From: Pseudomonadota bacterium
GTDB lineage: Bacteria > Pseudomonadota > Alphaproteobacteria > Rhizobiales > Hyphomicrobiaceae
DNA length: 7,814 nt
Assembly: GCA_021813195.1 (NCBI GenBank)
Contig: JAKALI010000167.1
Coordinates: 1 to 7,814 of the forward strand
Direction of reading: 5' to 3'
In this document: in pieces, positions 1 to 6,548 of the stretch
How the letters are laid out: each line of letters begins with the position of its first letter
Position numbering within the stretch: position 1 is the first letter of the stretch
The notes under the pieces: generated by a model
Told to the model about the DNA's origin: nothing
Seen by the model: only the letters and a program-made list of their open reading frames with translations
The model's database searches: none
Position numbers and translations under genes: made by a program

Positions 1-113
1 AGTTCGGGCGCCAGAATTTGTATTGAGCGCTCAAATTCCGCCCGAGAGAGCGACATTGTCTTGACGACAACGTGGGCCGAACCGTTCTCGCGATCAATTG
101 GCTCGGCCGTCAT
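1..113 (-). CDS. Unrecognised protein, N-terminal fragment, translationally coupled to a sulfur carrier
   Basis: An open frame starts with ATG at 113-111 and stays open to the left edge, giving 37 complete codons. The protein begins MTAEPIDRENGSAHVVVKTM and continues with a charged stretch ending near ILAPE. I see no signal peptide, membrane segment or known motif in this part and do not recognise the family. Its ATG overlaps the TGA of the upstream MoaD/ThiS-like gene in an ATGA arrangement, so the two are very probably co-transcribed and translationally coupled. That suggests a job linked to the carrier, for example as sulfur donor, acceptor or user, but this is inference from position only. 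It is too short here to exclude that the frame closes just outside the window. Confidence 0.5.
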   Translation of the reverse strand, partial: MTAEPIDRENGSAHVVVKTMSLSRAEFERSIQILAPE

Positions 114-361
114 CCGCCAGCAACCGGGGGCCAAACTGCTACTGCATCACCAGGCTTCAAGACCACACTCTGGCGGACAGCCGGGGGCTGAAATACGCCG
201 TTCAGCAAGACGAGATGGCAAGCCTGCGGGGGGACGTTATGCTGATCGAGCAGGGCGCGAATGGTCGTTCCCTCGGCAACCTCGACGTCCGCCATGTTTC
301 GCTCGGCCCCTGCTGGCAGAAAGGCGCCCAATGACGCGTAAAGTTTCAAAGTCACGATCAT
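110..361 (-). CDS. MoaD/ThiS-family sulfur carrier protein
   Basis: This is a small beta-grasp (ubiquitin-fold) protein of 83 residues from the ATG at 361. The frame also allows a GTG at 373 (87 residues), but a start directly at MIVTLKLYASLGAFLP fits the usual first beta strand. The family signs are the N-terminal strand, the acidic VAEGTTIRALL segment, the central LVLLNGV strand, LKPGDAVAV near the end and the C-terminal Pro-Pro-Val-Ala-Gly-Gly. In this family the terminal Gly-Gly is adenylated by a ThiF/MoeB-like E1 enzyme and converted to a thiocarboxylate that donates sulfur. Neither such an enzyme nor a MoaE or ThiG gene lies in the window, so the pathway (molybdopterin, thiamin, tungstopterin or other) cannot be told. 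It sits 74 bp after prfB on the same strand and overlaps the next gene by 4 nt. Confidence 0.82.
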   Translation of the reverse strand: MIVTLKLYASLGAFLPAGAERNMADVEVAEGTTIRALLDQHNVPPQACHLVLLNGVFQPPAVRQSVVLKPGDAVAVWPPVAGG

Positions 362-435
362 GATGGGGCTCACTTAAGTCGGATCGGATTGGGCCAGATT
401 GAGAACCGCGTAGCGGAATTCGGCTGCCGGTCGTT

Positions 436-1573
436 TTACTCCAAATCATCGACGATCGGTGAGGCGCCGTTGCCGCCTTTGATCCGAGCGGACAGCGTTG
501 CGTGGATGAAGGGGTCGAGATCGCCGTCGAGTACTTCCGCCGGCGAAGTCGATTGCTGGCCCGTGCGCAAATCCTTGACGAGCTGATAGGGCTGCAAGAC
601 GTAGGAGCGGATCTGGTGGCCCCAACCGATGTCGCTTTTGGCCGCCTGCTCCGCACTGGCTTGCTGCTCGCGACGTTTGAGCTCCATTTCGTAGAGCCGC
701 GCTTTGAGGCGCTTGAATGCGGTGTCCTTGTTTTGGTGCTGCGAGCGGTGCTCCTGGGCGAAGATCACGATGCCCGAGGGCTTATGGACGAGGCGCACGG
801 CCGACTCGGTGCGGTTGACGTGCTGGCCGCCGGCTCCTGATGAGCGCGCGAACGAAATGTCCACATCAGCCGGATTGATATCGATCTCGATCGAGTCATC
901 GACCACCGGATAGACGGTAACGGAGGCAAAGCTCGTGTGGCGGCGGGCATTGGAGTCATAGGGCGAAATGCGCACGAGACGGTGCACGCCAGACTCCGTT
1001 TTGAGCAAGCCGAACGCATTTTCCCCCTCGATTTCGAGGGTTGCCGATTTGATGCCGGCCTCTTCGCCTGGACTTTCATCGACGAGTTTTACCTTGAACC
1101 CGCGCCGCTCGGCCCATCGCATGTACATGCGCAGCAGCATTTGCGCCCAGTCCTGACTTTCGGTGCCACCCGCCCCGGCGTGGACTTCCAGATAGGCATT
1201 CATGCTGTCGGCCTCACCCGACAGAAGTGCTTCGACGCTGCGTTCCTGCACGTCGTGTTCCAGGCGTGCCAACAGCTGTTCGGCCTCCGCGACGCTCGAC
1301 TCGTCGCCCTCCGCTTCGCCCAGTTCGATCAGCGTGACATTATCCTCTAGATCCCGCTCCATGCGGCGGAATTCCGACAGCGCACGTTCCAGCGATTGAC
1401 GCTGGCGCATGACTTTCTGCGCCTCTGCTGGCTTGGACCAGAGCGCTGGATCTTCTGCGCGACGGTTGAGTTCGGCTAGTTTTTCTTCGGCATGTTCAGG
1501 GTCAAAGATACCTCCTCAGAAGCGTCAAGGCTTCTTGGATGGAATCGACAAGTCTTTGCGCTTCTGCGCGCAT
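436..1573 (-). CDS. prfB: Peptide chain release factor 2, expressed through programmed +1 frameshifting
   Basis: RF2 releases finished proteins at UGA and UAA stop codons. Translation starts at ATG 1573, 6 nt after AGGAGG at 1585-1580; an adjacent ATG at 1576 is only 3 nt from it. Frame 0 encodes 23 residues (MRAEAQRLVDSIQEALTLLR, then RYL) and stops at TGA 1504-1502. A +1 shift at CTT-TGA-C continues through 355 codons to the stop at 438-436, giving about 378 residues, close to the usual length. The product has the coiled N-terminal domain, the stop-recognition loop RISPYDS (tripeptide at about 203-205) and the catalytic GGQ (about 248-250) in SSGAGGQHVN, encoded at 831-823. The rest of the C-terminal core is intact (HRSQHQNK, SYVLQPYQLVKD). 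It lies 125 bp downstream of the PBP1A gene. Automatic gene calls may start it wrongly at the internal ATG 1410, losing 54 residues. Confidence 0.97.
1501..1516 (-). other. prfB: prfB programmed +1 frameshift site
   Basis: Read on the minus strand, 1516-1501 is AGGAGG TAT CTT TGA C. The internal Shine-Dalgarno-like AGGAGG lies three nucleotides before the slippery CTT, followed by the in-frame TGA and a C, the poorly terminating context. This has the same architecture as the E. coli prfB site (AGGGGG TAT CTT TGA C). When RF2 is scarce the ribosome pauses at UGA, the P-site tRNA slips from CUU to UUU, and reading continues with GAC. When RF2 is abundant, translation stops after 23 residues. 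This is negative autoregulation of RF2 by its own level. Confidence 0.96.
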
Positions 1574-1698
1574 CATCAGCCTCCTGGCCGTTCTTGCGGC
1601 GATGAGCGATCCTCTACGCCGGGACGTTCAAAAAAAGGGGGGAACACACCGAGGGATATAGGGGGGTGGTGGGATGAAGTAAACCGGTGGCGATCACC
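1574..1698 (-). other. Intergenic spacer between PBP1A gene and prfB, with a G-rich tract on the plus strand
   Basis: These 125 bp separate the PBP1A stop from the prfB start. Apart from the prfB ribosome binding site, they hold a G-rich run on the plus strand at 1637-1673, with four G-tracts of 6, 3, 6 and 3, next to a run of seven A. On the minus-strand transcript this is C-rich followed by U-rich. I see no convincing -35/-10 pair and no clear terminator hairpin. Confidence 0.5.
1580..1585 (-). promoter_or_regulatory. Ribosome binding site of prfB
   Basis: A full AGGAGG (1585-1580, minus strand) precedes two adjacent ATG codons. Spacing is 3 nt to ATG 1576 and 6 nt to ATG 1573, which favours the second ATG as the start. 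Confidence 0.8.
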
Positions 1699-4272
1699 TC
1701 ACCACATACCTCTTGGACCGGGTGGCGGGTCAGAGGTATGGCCCGGCGGCGGCCGGCGCTGCGGCGACCACGCGTCGTCGGCCCCAGCCGTGCGGCCCTC
1801 ACCGACTGGAGCCTCCTCGGTGGCAGCTGTCGTGAAGCCGATGATAGAATAGGCGTCGTCGGGTTCCTCGTAGGGCTTGAACGCCTCCAAAATCGCCTGT
1901 TTGTCATTGGGGCCAGCGCGTAGGCCGGTCTTCAAGTTCACGCGCACCAACTTGATGCCGGGAGGAACACGGAACGGCGTGGCGGGAACATCGGCCAGCG
2001 CCTTCTTCATGAATTCTCCGAAGATTGGCGCCGCGATACCACCGCCCGTTCGACCCTTACCCATCGGGCGTGGCGTGTCATAGCCAACAAACACGCCAAC
2101 GACGAGGTCCGGCGTGTAGCCGATGAACCACGCGTCTTTTTCTTCGTTGGTGGTTCCCGTTTTTCCGGCAATGGGCTTGCCCAACGATTTCAAGACCGTT
2201 GCCGTGCCGCGCTGCACTACGCCTTCCAGGATCGAAGTCATTTGGTAGGCCGTATGAGGATCGATGATTTGCTTGCGGTCGTCGGGAATTTCAGGCTCCG
2301 GCTGTCCGTTCCACTGCTCGGCGTTGCAGCCCTCACAGGCGCGCGCATCGTGTTTCCATACGGAGCGTCCCCATCGATCCTGGATGCGGTCGATTAAGGT
2401 CGCACGTACGCGCTTGCCGCCGTTGGCCAGCATGCAATAGGCCGTTGTCATGCGCAGCAACGTGGTCTCGCCAGCCCCTAGTGACATGGAGAGCACGGGG
2501 AGAAGATCGTCATAGATGCCGAAGCGCTTGGCGTACTCCGTGATCAGCGGCATACCGACGTCCTGCGCCAGTCTCACCGTCATCTGGTTGCGTGACTTCT
2601 CCACGCCGACTCGCAACGTCGTAGGCCCGTAGGATTTATCGCGCTCGTAATTCTCCGGCCGCCAGATGTCCTGACCAGGTCCTTGAGCAATTTCGATTGG
2701 CGCATCGAGGATGATCGAGGTCGGTTTGTAGCCGTTGTCGATCGCAGCGGCATAGACGAACGGCTTGAAAGACGAACCGGGCTGGCGGCGCGCTTGGATC
2801 GCGCGATCGAACTGGCTCATGGCGAACGAAAATCCACCGGCGACGGCGAGCACACGTCCGGTGTGGGGGTCCATGGCGATGAGGCCGCCGGCAACCTCCG
2901 GGATCTGCATCAGGGACCATACGCCATCGAGCTTGCGCTTGTCCTTCGGCGCCACGTAGATGACGTCGCCGGGTTTAAGGATATCCGAAACGGCTTTGGG
3001 CGTCGCCTTGGTCGCAGGGACTTTGGCCCACTTCACCTCATCCAGCGTGATCTGCACCGCCTCGCGTTCCTTGGCGAGCGTGCCGTCCTGCTGGCGCGCA
3101 GGTCTCAGGCCTACGATGGCTTTGTCCTTTTCCACCGTCAGCACGACACCCAGACGCCAAGGTGCGATGTCGGAGGGGATGTCGATCGCGCCGAGTGGGA
3201 TGCCCCAGTCTCCAGCGATGTCGATCTGCGAAACCGGACCTCGCCAGCCCTTGTCGCGATCGAATGCCACAAGGCCGTCGATGAGGGAGAGGCGCGCGAT
3301 TTCCTGCAGGCGCGGATCGAGCGTGGTACGCACCGAGAGACCGCCCGCGTAGAGCTTTTCCTCGCCGTACTGCATGTGGATTGAACGGCGAACCTCTTCG
3401 GCGAAATATTCGGCAGCAAAGATCTGGGCGCCGCTCGGGCGGAAATTGACGGCAATCGGCTGGGATTTCGCCGCCTCGGCCTCCTCGCGCGAAACGTACC
3501 CGTTTTCGGCCATCTCCCCCAGGATCCAGTTGCGCCGCTCGATGGCCTTCTGACGGTTGCGGAACGGATGATAGTTATTCGGGGCTTTGGGCAGGGCGGC
3601 TAGGTAGGCGGCCTCCTCAAGGGTTAGGTCTTTGAGTTCCTTGTTGAAATACGTCAGAGCCGCTGCCGCCACGCCATAGGCGCCAAGGCCGAGGTAGATT
3701 TCGTTCAGGTAGAGTTCGAGAATTTTGTCCTTCGTGAATGCGCGCTCAATGCGGATGGCCAAAATTGCTTCGCGGATTTTGCGGTCGAACGTGCGGTCAC
3801 TGGTCAAAAGGAAGTTCTTGGCAACTTGCTGGGTGATTGTCGAAGCACCCTGGATGCTGCCGCGGCCGGTGAGTTTGGTCTCCAGAAACTTCGCAGCCGC
3901 GCGGCCAACGCTTTGGAAATCTATGCCGCCGTGTTCATAAAAGCGGCTGTCCTCGGCTGACAAAAAGGCAGCGATCACGCGCTTGGGGATGACATTGACG
4001 GGCACGAAAATGCGCCGTTCGCGCGCGTATTCGGCGATCAGCGAGCCATCATGGGCGTGAAAGCGCGTCATCACCGGGGGTTCGTACTTGGCGAGGCTCT
4101 CATAGTCGGGCAGATCTTGGGAGGCCTGCCAAAGCAGGTATCCCACGCCCGCCGAACCGGCGACGAACAGCACGACCAGCAACGCAAAGCTCCAGCCGAG
4201 GAAGCTCAGCAGCAGGCTCTTGCGCCGCCGCTTCTTCGGGGCTGGAGGCGGTGGATAGGCTGGGGCTCGCAT
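1699..4272 (-). CDS. mrcA: Penicillin-binding protein 1A, bifunctional transglycosylase/transpeptidase
   Basis: This class A PBP polymerises lipid II into glycan strands and cross-links the peptides, anchored in the inner membrane facing the periplasm. From ATG 4272 it has 857 residues. The order is a basic, proline-rich cytoplasmic tail (KKRRRK), one membrane segment (about 20-48), and the glycosyltransferase domain with EDSRFYEHGG (catalytic Glu about 107), ASTITQQ (144-150) and KDKILELYLNEIYLG. Next come an OB-like insert (about 340-450) and the transpeptidase with SSFK (Ser500, Lys503), SRN (560-562) and KTGT (704-707). The C-terminal tail is Pro-rich. All key residues are intact. An in-frame ATG at 4332 (877 residues) and a TTG at 4404 are alternative starts. 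I prefer 4272 because the 20 codons before it use rare-looking codons (TTA, AGG) and neither ATG has a strong ribosome site. The gene lies between amiC and prfB. Confidence 0.94.
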   Translation of the reverse strand: MRAPAYPPPPAPKKRRRKSLLLSFLGWSFALLVVLFVAGSAGVGYLLWQASQDLPDYESLAKYEPPVMTRFHAHDGSLIAEYARERRIFVPVNVIPKRVIAAFLSAEDSRFYEHGGIDFQSVGRAAAKFLETKLTGRGSIQGASTITQQVAKNFLLTSDRTFDRKIREAILAIRIERAFTKDKILELYLNEIYLGLGAYGVAAAALTYFNKELKDLTLEEAAYLAALPKAPNNYHPFRNRQKAIERRNWILGEMAENGYVSREEAEAAKSQPIAVNFRPSGAQIFAAEYFAEEVRRSIHMQYGEEKLYAGGLSVRTTLDPRLQEIARLSLIDGLVAFDRDKGWRGPVSQIDIAGDWGIPLGAIDIPSDIAPWRLGVVLTVEKDKAIVGLRPARQQDGTLAKEREAVQITLDEVKWAKVPATKATPKAVSDILKPGDVIYVAPKDKRKLDGVWSLMQIPEVAGGLIAMDPHTGRVLAVAGGFSFAMSQFDRAIQARRQPGSSFKPFVYAAAIDNGYKPTSIILDAPIEIAQGPGQDIWRPENYERDKSYGPTTLRVGVEKSRNQMTVRLAQDVGMPLITEYAKRFGIYDDLLPVLSMSLGAGETTLLRMTTAYCMLANGGKRVRATLIDRIQDRWGRSVWKHDARACEGCNAEQWNGQPEPEIPDDRKQIIDPHTAYQMTSILEGVVQRGTATVLKSLGKPIAGKTGTTNEEKDAWFIGYTPDLVVGVFVGYDTPRPMGKGRTGGGIAAPIFGEFMKKALADVPATPFRVPPGIKLVRVNLKTGLRAGPNDKQAILEAFKPYEEPDDAYSIIGFTTAATEEAPVGEGRTAGADDAWSPQRRPPPGHTSDPPPGPRGMW

Positions 4273-4543
4273 GCGATCCGTTGTCTGTCCGTTCGAGTGG
4301 CCACGCCTCTTTAACCGCTTATGGCGCTGCATCAAATCCCAGATCAGGATGAGACCATAGCATGGATTGTGGCCGCACGTCGTCGGAGGGGATGGAATGC
4401 GCAAACTGTTTGTCGCAGTTGTGCGAAATATTCATGTCCGCAGCCCCGACCTCCTCGCGCCGTTTTACCGTCGACGGGCGCAGCGTCGCGGAGGACCCAA
4501 GCGACGGGCTCATTGTGCCGAGAGCGCTGAGCGAGGCGCGCTG
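4273..4543 (-). other. Intergenic region between amiC and the PBP1A gene
   Basis: These 271 bp (211 if the earlier PBP1A ATG at 4332 is used) should carry the end of the amiC message and possibly a promoter for the PBP1A gene. Directly after the amiC stop there is a TTGACA (4549-4544, minus strand) that could serve as a -35 box, but no matching -10 hexamer lies 16-18 nt further on. There is a short GC-rich imperfect inverted repeat around 4456-4482, but no run of T follows it, so I do not call a terminator. Confidence 0.35.
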
Positions 4544-5992
4544 TCAATTGGCCCGGACCCGGCTAGAAAAATAGGTCTCCACGGCCGACGTGATCGCCGA
4601 AGCGACATTGTCTTGCCATTCCGCGGAACTCATCTGTCGCGCTTCTTCGACGTGGCTGATGTAGCCGAGCTCGATGAGCACAGATGGCGCATGGGGCTGC
4701 TTGAGCACCTTGAAAGCTGCGGAACGGCGCGGATCGCGCGCAAGCGAGATCCGGGACCGCATCGCATGGATCAGCGTCCTTGAGAACTCGTTGGAAAAAT
4801 TGGCAGTTTCCCGTTTCATAAGATCGATCAGAATGTCGCGGACATCGCTCGACGCCGGCCCTTCCGTTACCTCAAGACCAGCCAGCAAGTCCGAGGCATT
4901 CTCTTTTTCCGCCATAGCACGCGCTTGCGCGTCGGAGGCCTGTTCCGAAAGCGTGTATATCGTCGCTCCCTTTACCGCTTGAGCGAACGCCGGTTGATCG
5001 ATCGAGTCGGCATGTAGGGAAATGAATAAGTCTGCGGCATTCGCGCGCGACACCTCGACCCGGCGATCGAGCGAGACGAAAATATCCTTTTCGCGAGTCA
5101 TGACGACCTGATAGCGCCCGCTGGCGCCGAGCTTCGCCCTCACCCGCCGGGCCACGGCCAGCACGAGGTTTTTCTCCAGCATATTATCTGGACCGATGGC
5201 GCCCGGATCGATGCCGCCATGACCGGGGTCAATCACGACGACGGGCTTGGCGCGACGCGCTGGAGTTCGTACAGGCTCGTCTGGCGAGCGTTCGTCCAAG
5301 GTGGGACTAGCAGCGCCGTTTGCCGATTGGGTGCCTCGAGCTGCCCCTGTGCCGCCGCCAAAACTCGCCGTATCGCTTGCCTCGAGCACGACTCGCAGCA
5401 CGATTCCCGGACCGTCGCTCGCGTGCGCCATTACGGCCTCAGAGATGCGGACGGGGCCGGTCGTATCAATGACGATGCGCGCTTTTCCTTCATCGAATTG
5501 GCCAAAGCGGAACGCCGACGCCAGTCCAGTTGCTGAGCGACCGGCATCATCGGGAAGTTCAAAAATGACATCAGGCAAGTCGATGACGACGCGAAATGGG
5601 TTAGCGAGAGAGTAGACTTCCGCGGGCACCCCCCGCGATAATTTGAGTTCGAAGATGGTCTGTTGCCCTGCGAGGCGCACGTCGGCGGACACGGCGCGGG
5701 CGCTGGCCGAAGGGGTCGAAGCAGCCGAACGCGGGGCAAGGCGTTCTGGCTGCGTGGGCGCACGATTTTGCGTCTCGTCGGCCCATTGGTTGGGCTGAAC
5801 GTTGGTAGTCCAGGCGAATTGGGGGAGATTTCCAGCTGAACCTGCCTCGCTTGGGGTCGCCGCGTCAGACCAACCCAAAACCAATAGCCCTGCTGATAAG
5901 CATGCAATCTGCAACCCATACAACCTAGGCCCCCCTGCCACACAACCCCTCCACTCGTGTGCCGCCGCATGCTGCTCGGCGTCTTTCGTCAC
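4544..5992 (-). CDS. amiC: N-acetylmuramoyl-L-alanine amidase, AmiC type, with AMIN domain
   Basis: This periplasmic zinc amidase cleaves the bond between MurNAc and L-Ala to split septal peptidoglycan. It has 482 residues from GTG 5992, the only plausible early start, since a TAA lies in frame upstream and no in-frame ATG precedes the signal sequence. A hydrophobic segment (about 27-40) followed by small residues suggests export. A low-complexity linker leads to an AMIN domain (about 98-205, for example FRVVIDLPD and FRFGQFDEGKARIVID), which in the family binds peptidoglycan. A second linker precedes the Amidase_3 domain (about 249-477). Its zinc and catalytic residues are visible: His258 in DPGHGG, Glu273, His327 in SLHADS and Glu441 in LIELGYISH. 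The segment 345-430 (QARAMAEKENASDLLAGLEV) matches the autoinhibitory helix region of AmiB/AmiC-type enzymes, which needs a LytM-type activator. The gene is divergent from rne and upstream of the PBP1A gene. Confidence 0.94.
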   Translation of the reverse strand: MTKDAEQHAAAHEWRGCVAGGPRLYGLQIACLSAGLLVLGWSDAATPSEAGSAGNLPQFAWTTNVQPNQWADETQNRAPTQPERLAPRSAASTPSASARAVSADVRLAGQQTIFELKLSRGVPAEVYSLANPFRVVIDLPDVIFELPDDAGRSATGLASAFRFGQFDEGKARIVIDTTGPVRISEAVMAHASDGPGIVLRVVLEASDTASFGGGTGAARGTQSANGAASPTLDERSPDEPVRTPARRAKPVVVIDPGHGGIDPGAIGPDNMLEKNLVLAVARRVRAKLGASGRYQVVMTREKDIFVSLDRRVEVSRANAADLFISLHADSIDQPAFAQAVKGATIYTLSEQASDAQARAMAEKENASDLLAGLEVTEGPASSDVRDILIDLMKRETANFSNEFSRTLIHAMRSRISLARDPRRSAAFKVLKQPHAPSVLIELGYISHVEEARQMSSAEWQDNVASAITSAVETYFSSRVRAN

Positions 5993-6050
5993 GATTTCTT
6001 CTACCCCCAGAGTCGCTGATTCAACTGAAATTTAACAAAGAATTTGCATT

Positions 6051-6067
6051 TGTGCCGCAGTGTGCCG
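6051..6067 (+). repeat. Two TGTGCCG direct repeats one helical turn apart
   Basis: TGTGCCG occurs at 6051-6057 and again at 6061-6067, with a start-to-start distance of exactly 10 bp. It lies in the presumed promoter zone between amiC and rne. Half-sites spaced by one helical turn are a common layout for transcription factor binding. I do not recognise the factor. Confidence 0.3.
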
Positions 6068-6204
6068 TATGCAGGCGGTTCCAGCGCTCAGTTATTTTAA
6101 CACTCTTGTCAGCGGGCATGCGAACCCGTTACAGTCGCTAGGCGTAGTGGTGAAGTGTTACTTCTGGGAGTGCACGGCGTTCTCCATCATGGCGGATCAG
6201 GCTA

Positions 6205-6266
6205 GCGCGCAATCAACGAGCGCGCCGCGCCGCAAGCGCTTTTTGGTGGGAAAGGTCGAACTCCCA
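6205..6266 (+). promoter_or_regulatory. GC-rich hairpins at the proximal part of the rne leader
   Basis: GCGCGC (6205-6210) pairs with GCGCGC (6220-6225) across a 9-nt loop. A 4-bp stem GCGC/GCGC (6227-6230 with 6236-6239) is followed by five T (6240-6244), which resembles a weak intrinsic terminator or attenuator. TGGGA (6247-6251) pairs with TCCCA (6262-6266). Each is short, so the individual folds are uncertain. Confidence 0.3.
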
Positions 6267-6314
6267 GCCCCGAGCTAGGCCACGAGCCGGGCGGAGGGGC
6301 GGAGTGCCGTGAAC

Positions 6315-6375
6315 GTGCTCCAGCCTCAGGTGCAACCCAACCCGAGCTAGGGGTTGTGTACCTCAGCAGGAGCGC
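6315..6375 (+). promoter_or_regulatory. Extended imperfect hairpin in the rne leader
   Basis: A 61-nt stretch folds into one long stem. Pairs are G6315-C6375 and T6316-G6374, GCTCC (6317-6321) with GGAGC (6369-6373), CT (6325-6326) with AG (6365-6366), AGGT (6328-6331) with ACCT (6360-6363), G6332 with T6357, and CAACCC (6333-6338) with GGGTTG (6351-6356). The loop is 12 nt. This is about 20 pairs with two small internal loops and a 2-nt bulge. The inner CAACCC also occurs at 6338-6343, giving an alternative register. Such a stem is plausible as a regulatory element of the rne message or part of a small RNA. Expression has not been shown. Confidence 0.45.
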
Positions 6376-6455
6376 CAGCAACCGCTCGCAGATGACGTTC
6401 GCCGGGTCGGCCCAGCTGCCGTTCCCAATCGTCCACACGGCTCGACGGTTTCTTG

Positions 6456-6469
6456 CGCGCCTCGGCGCG
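6456..6469 (+). promoter_or_regulatory. Short GC tetraloop hairpin in the rne leader
   Basis: CGCGC (6456-6460) pairs with GCGCG (6465-6469) around a CTCG loop. It is compact and stable for its size, but in a GC-rich region a 5-bp stem can occur by chance. Confidence 0.25.
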
Positions 6470-6548
6470 GCAGAAGCCCAAAGTCAGAAGCTGCTGCGTC
6501 GGCCCCGGCGGGTTACGCGGCGGACGAACCGATCCATCGAACTCGGTC

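Noticed and set aside
61..363. Plus-strand open frames of 100 and 78 codons over the left end
   Set aside because: They are antisense to the MoaD/ThiS-like gene, which has clear family sequence. Their products are Arg/Pro/Gly-rich with no recognisable features.
937..1350. Plus-strand 137-codon frame antisense to prfB
   Set aside because: It mirrors the conserved RF2 coding sequence. Long antisense frames are expected in high-GC genes.
2683..3384. Plus-strand 233-codon frame antisense to the PBP1A gene
   Set aside because: It lies fully inside the transpeptidase and OB region. The protein is His/Arg/Asp-rich without domain signs.
4319..4513. Minus-strand small frame between amiC and the PBP1A gene, with a GAGGAGG upstream of an internal ATG (MNISHN...)
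   Set aside because: The GAGGAGG is 14 nt from the ATG, too far. The frame overlaps the PBP1A start region and the product looks random.
6106..6134. TTGTCA and TTACAG with 17-bp spacing as an rne promoter
   Set aside because: The -10 hexamer matches the consensus at only two positions, so it is too weak to call.
6227..6244. Intrinsic terminator before rne
   Set aside because: The stem is only 4 bp followed by five T. It is listed only as part of the hairpin region, not as a terminator.
6307..6548. Fragments resembling 5S rRNA (CCGTGAACG at 6308-6316; ATCGAACTCGG at 6536-6546)
   Set aside because: The fragments are in the wrong order and over 200 bp apart, and the rest of a 5S gene is absent.
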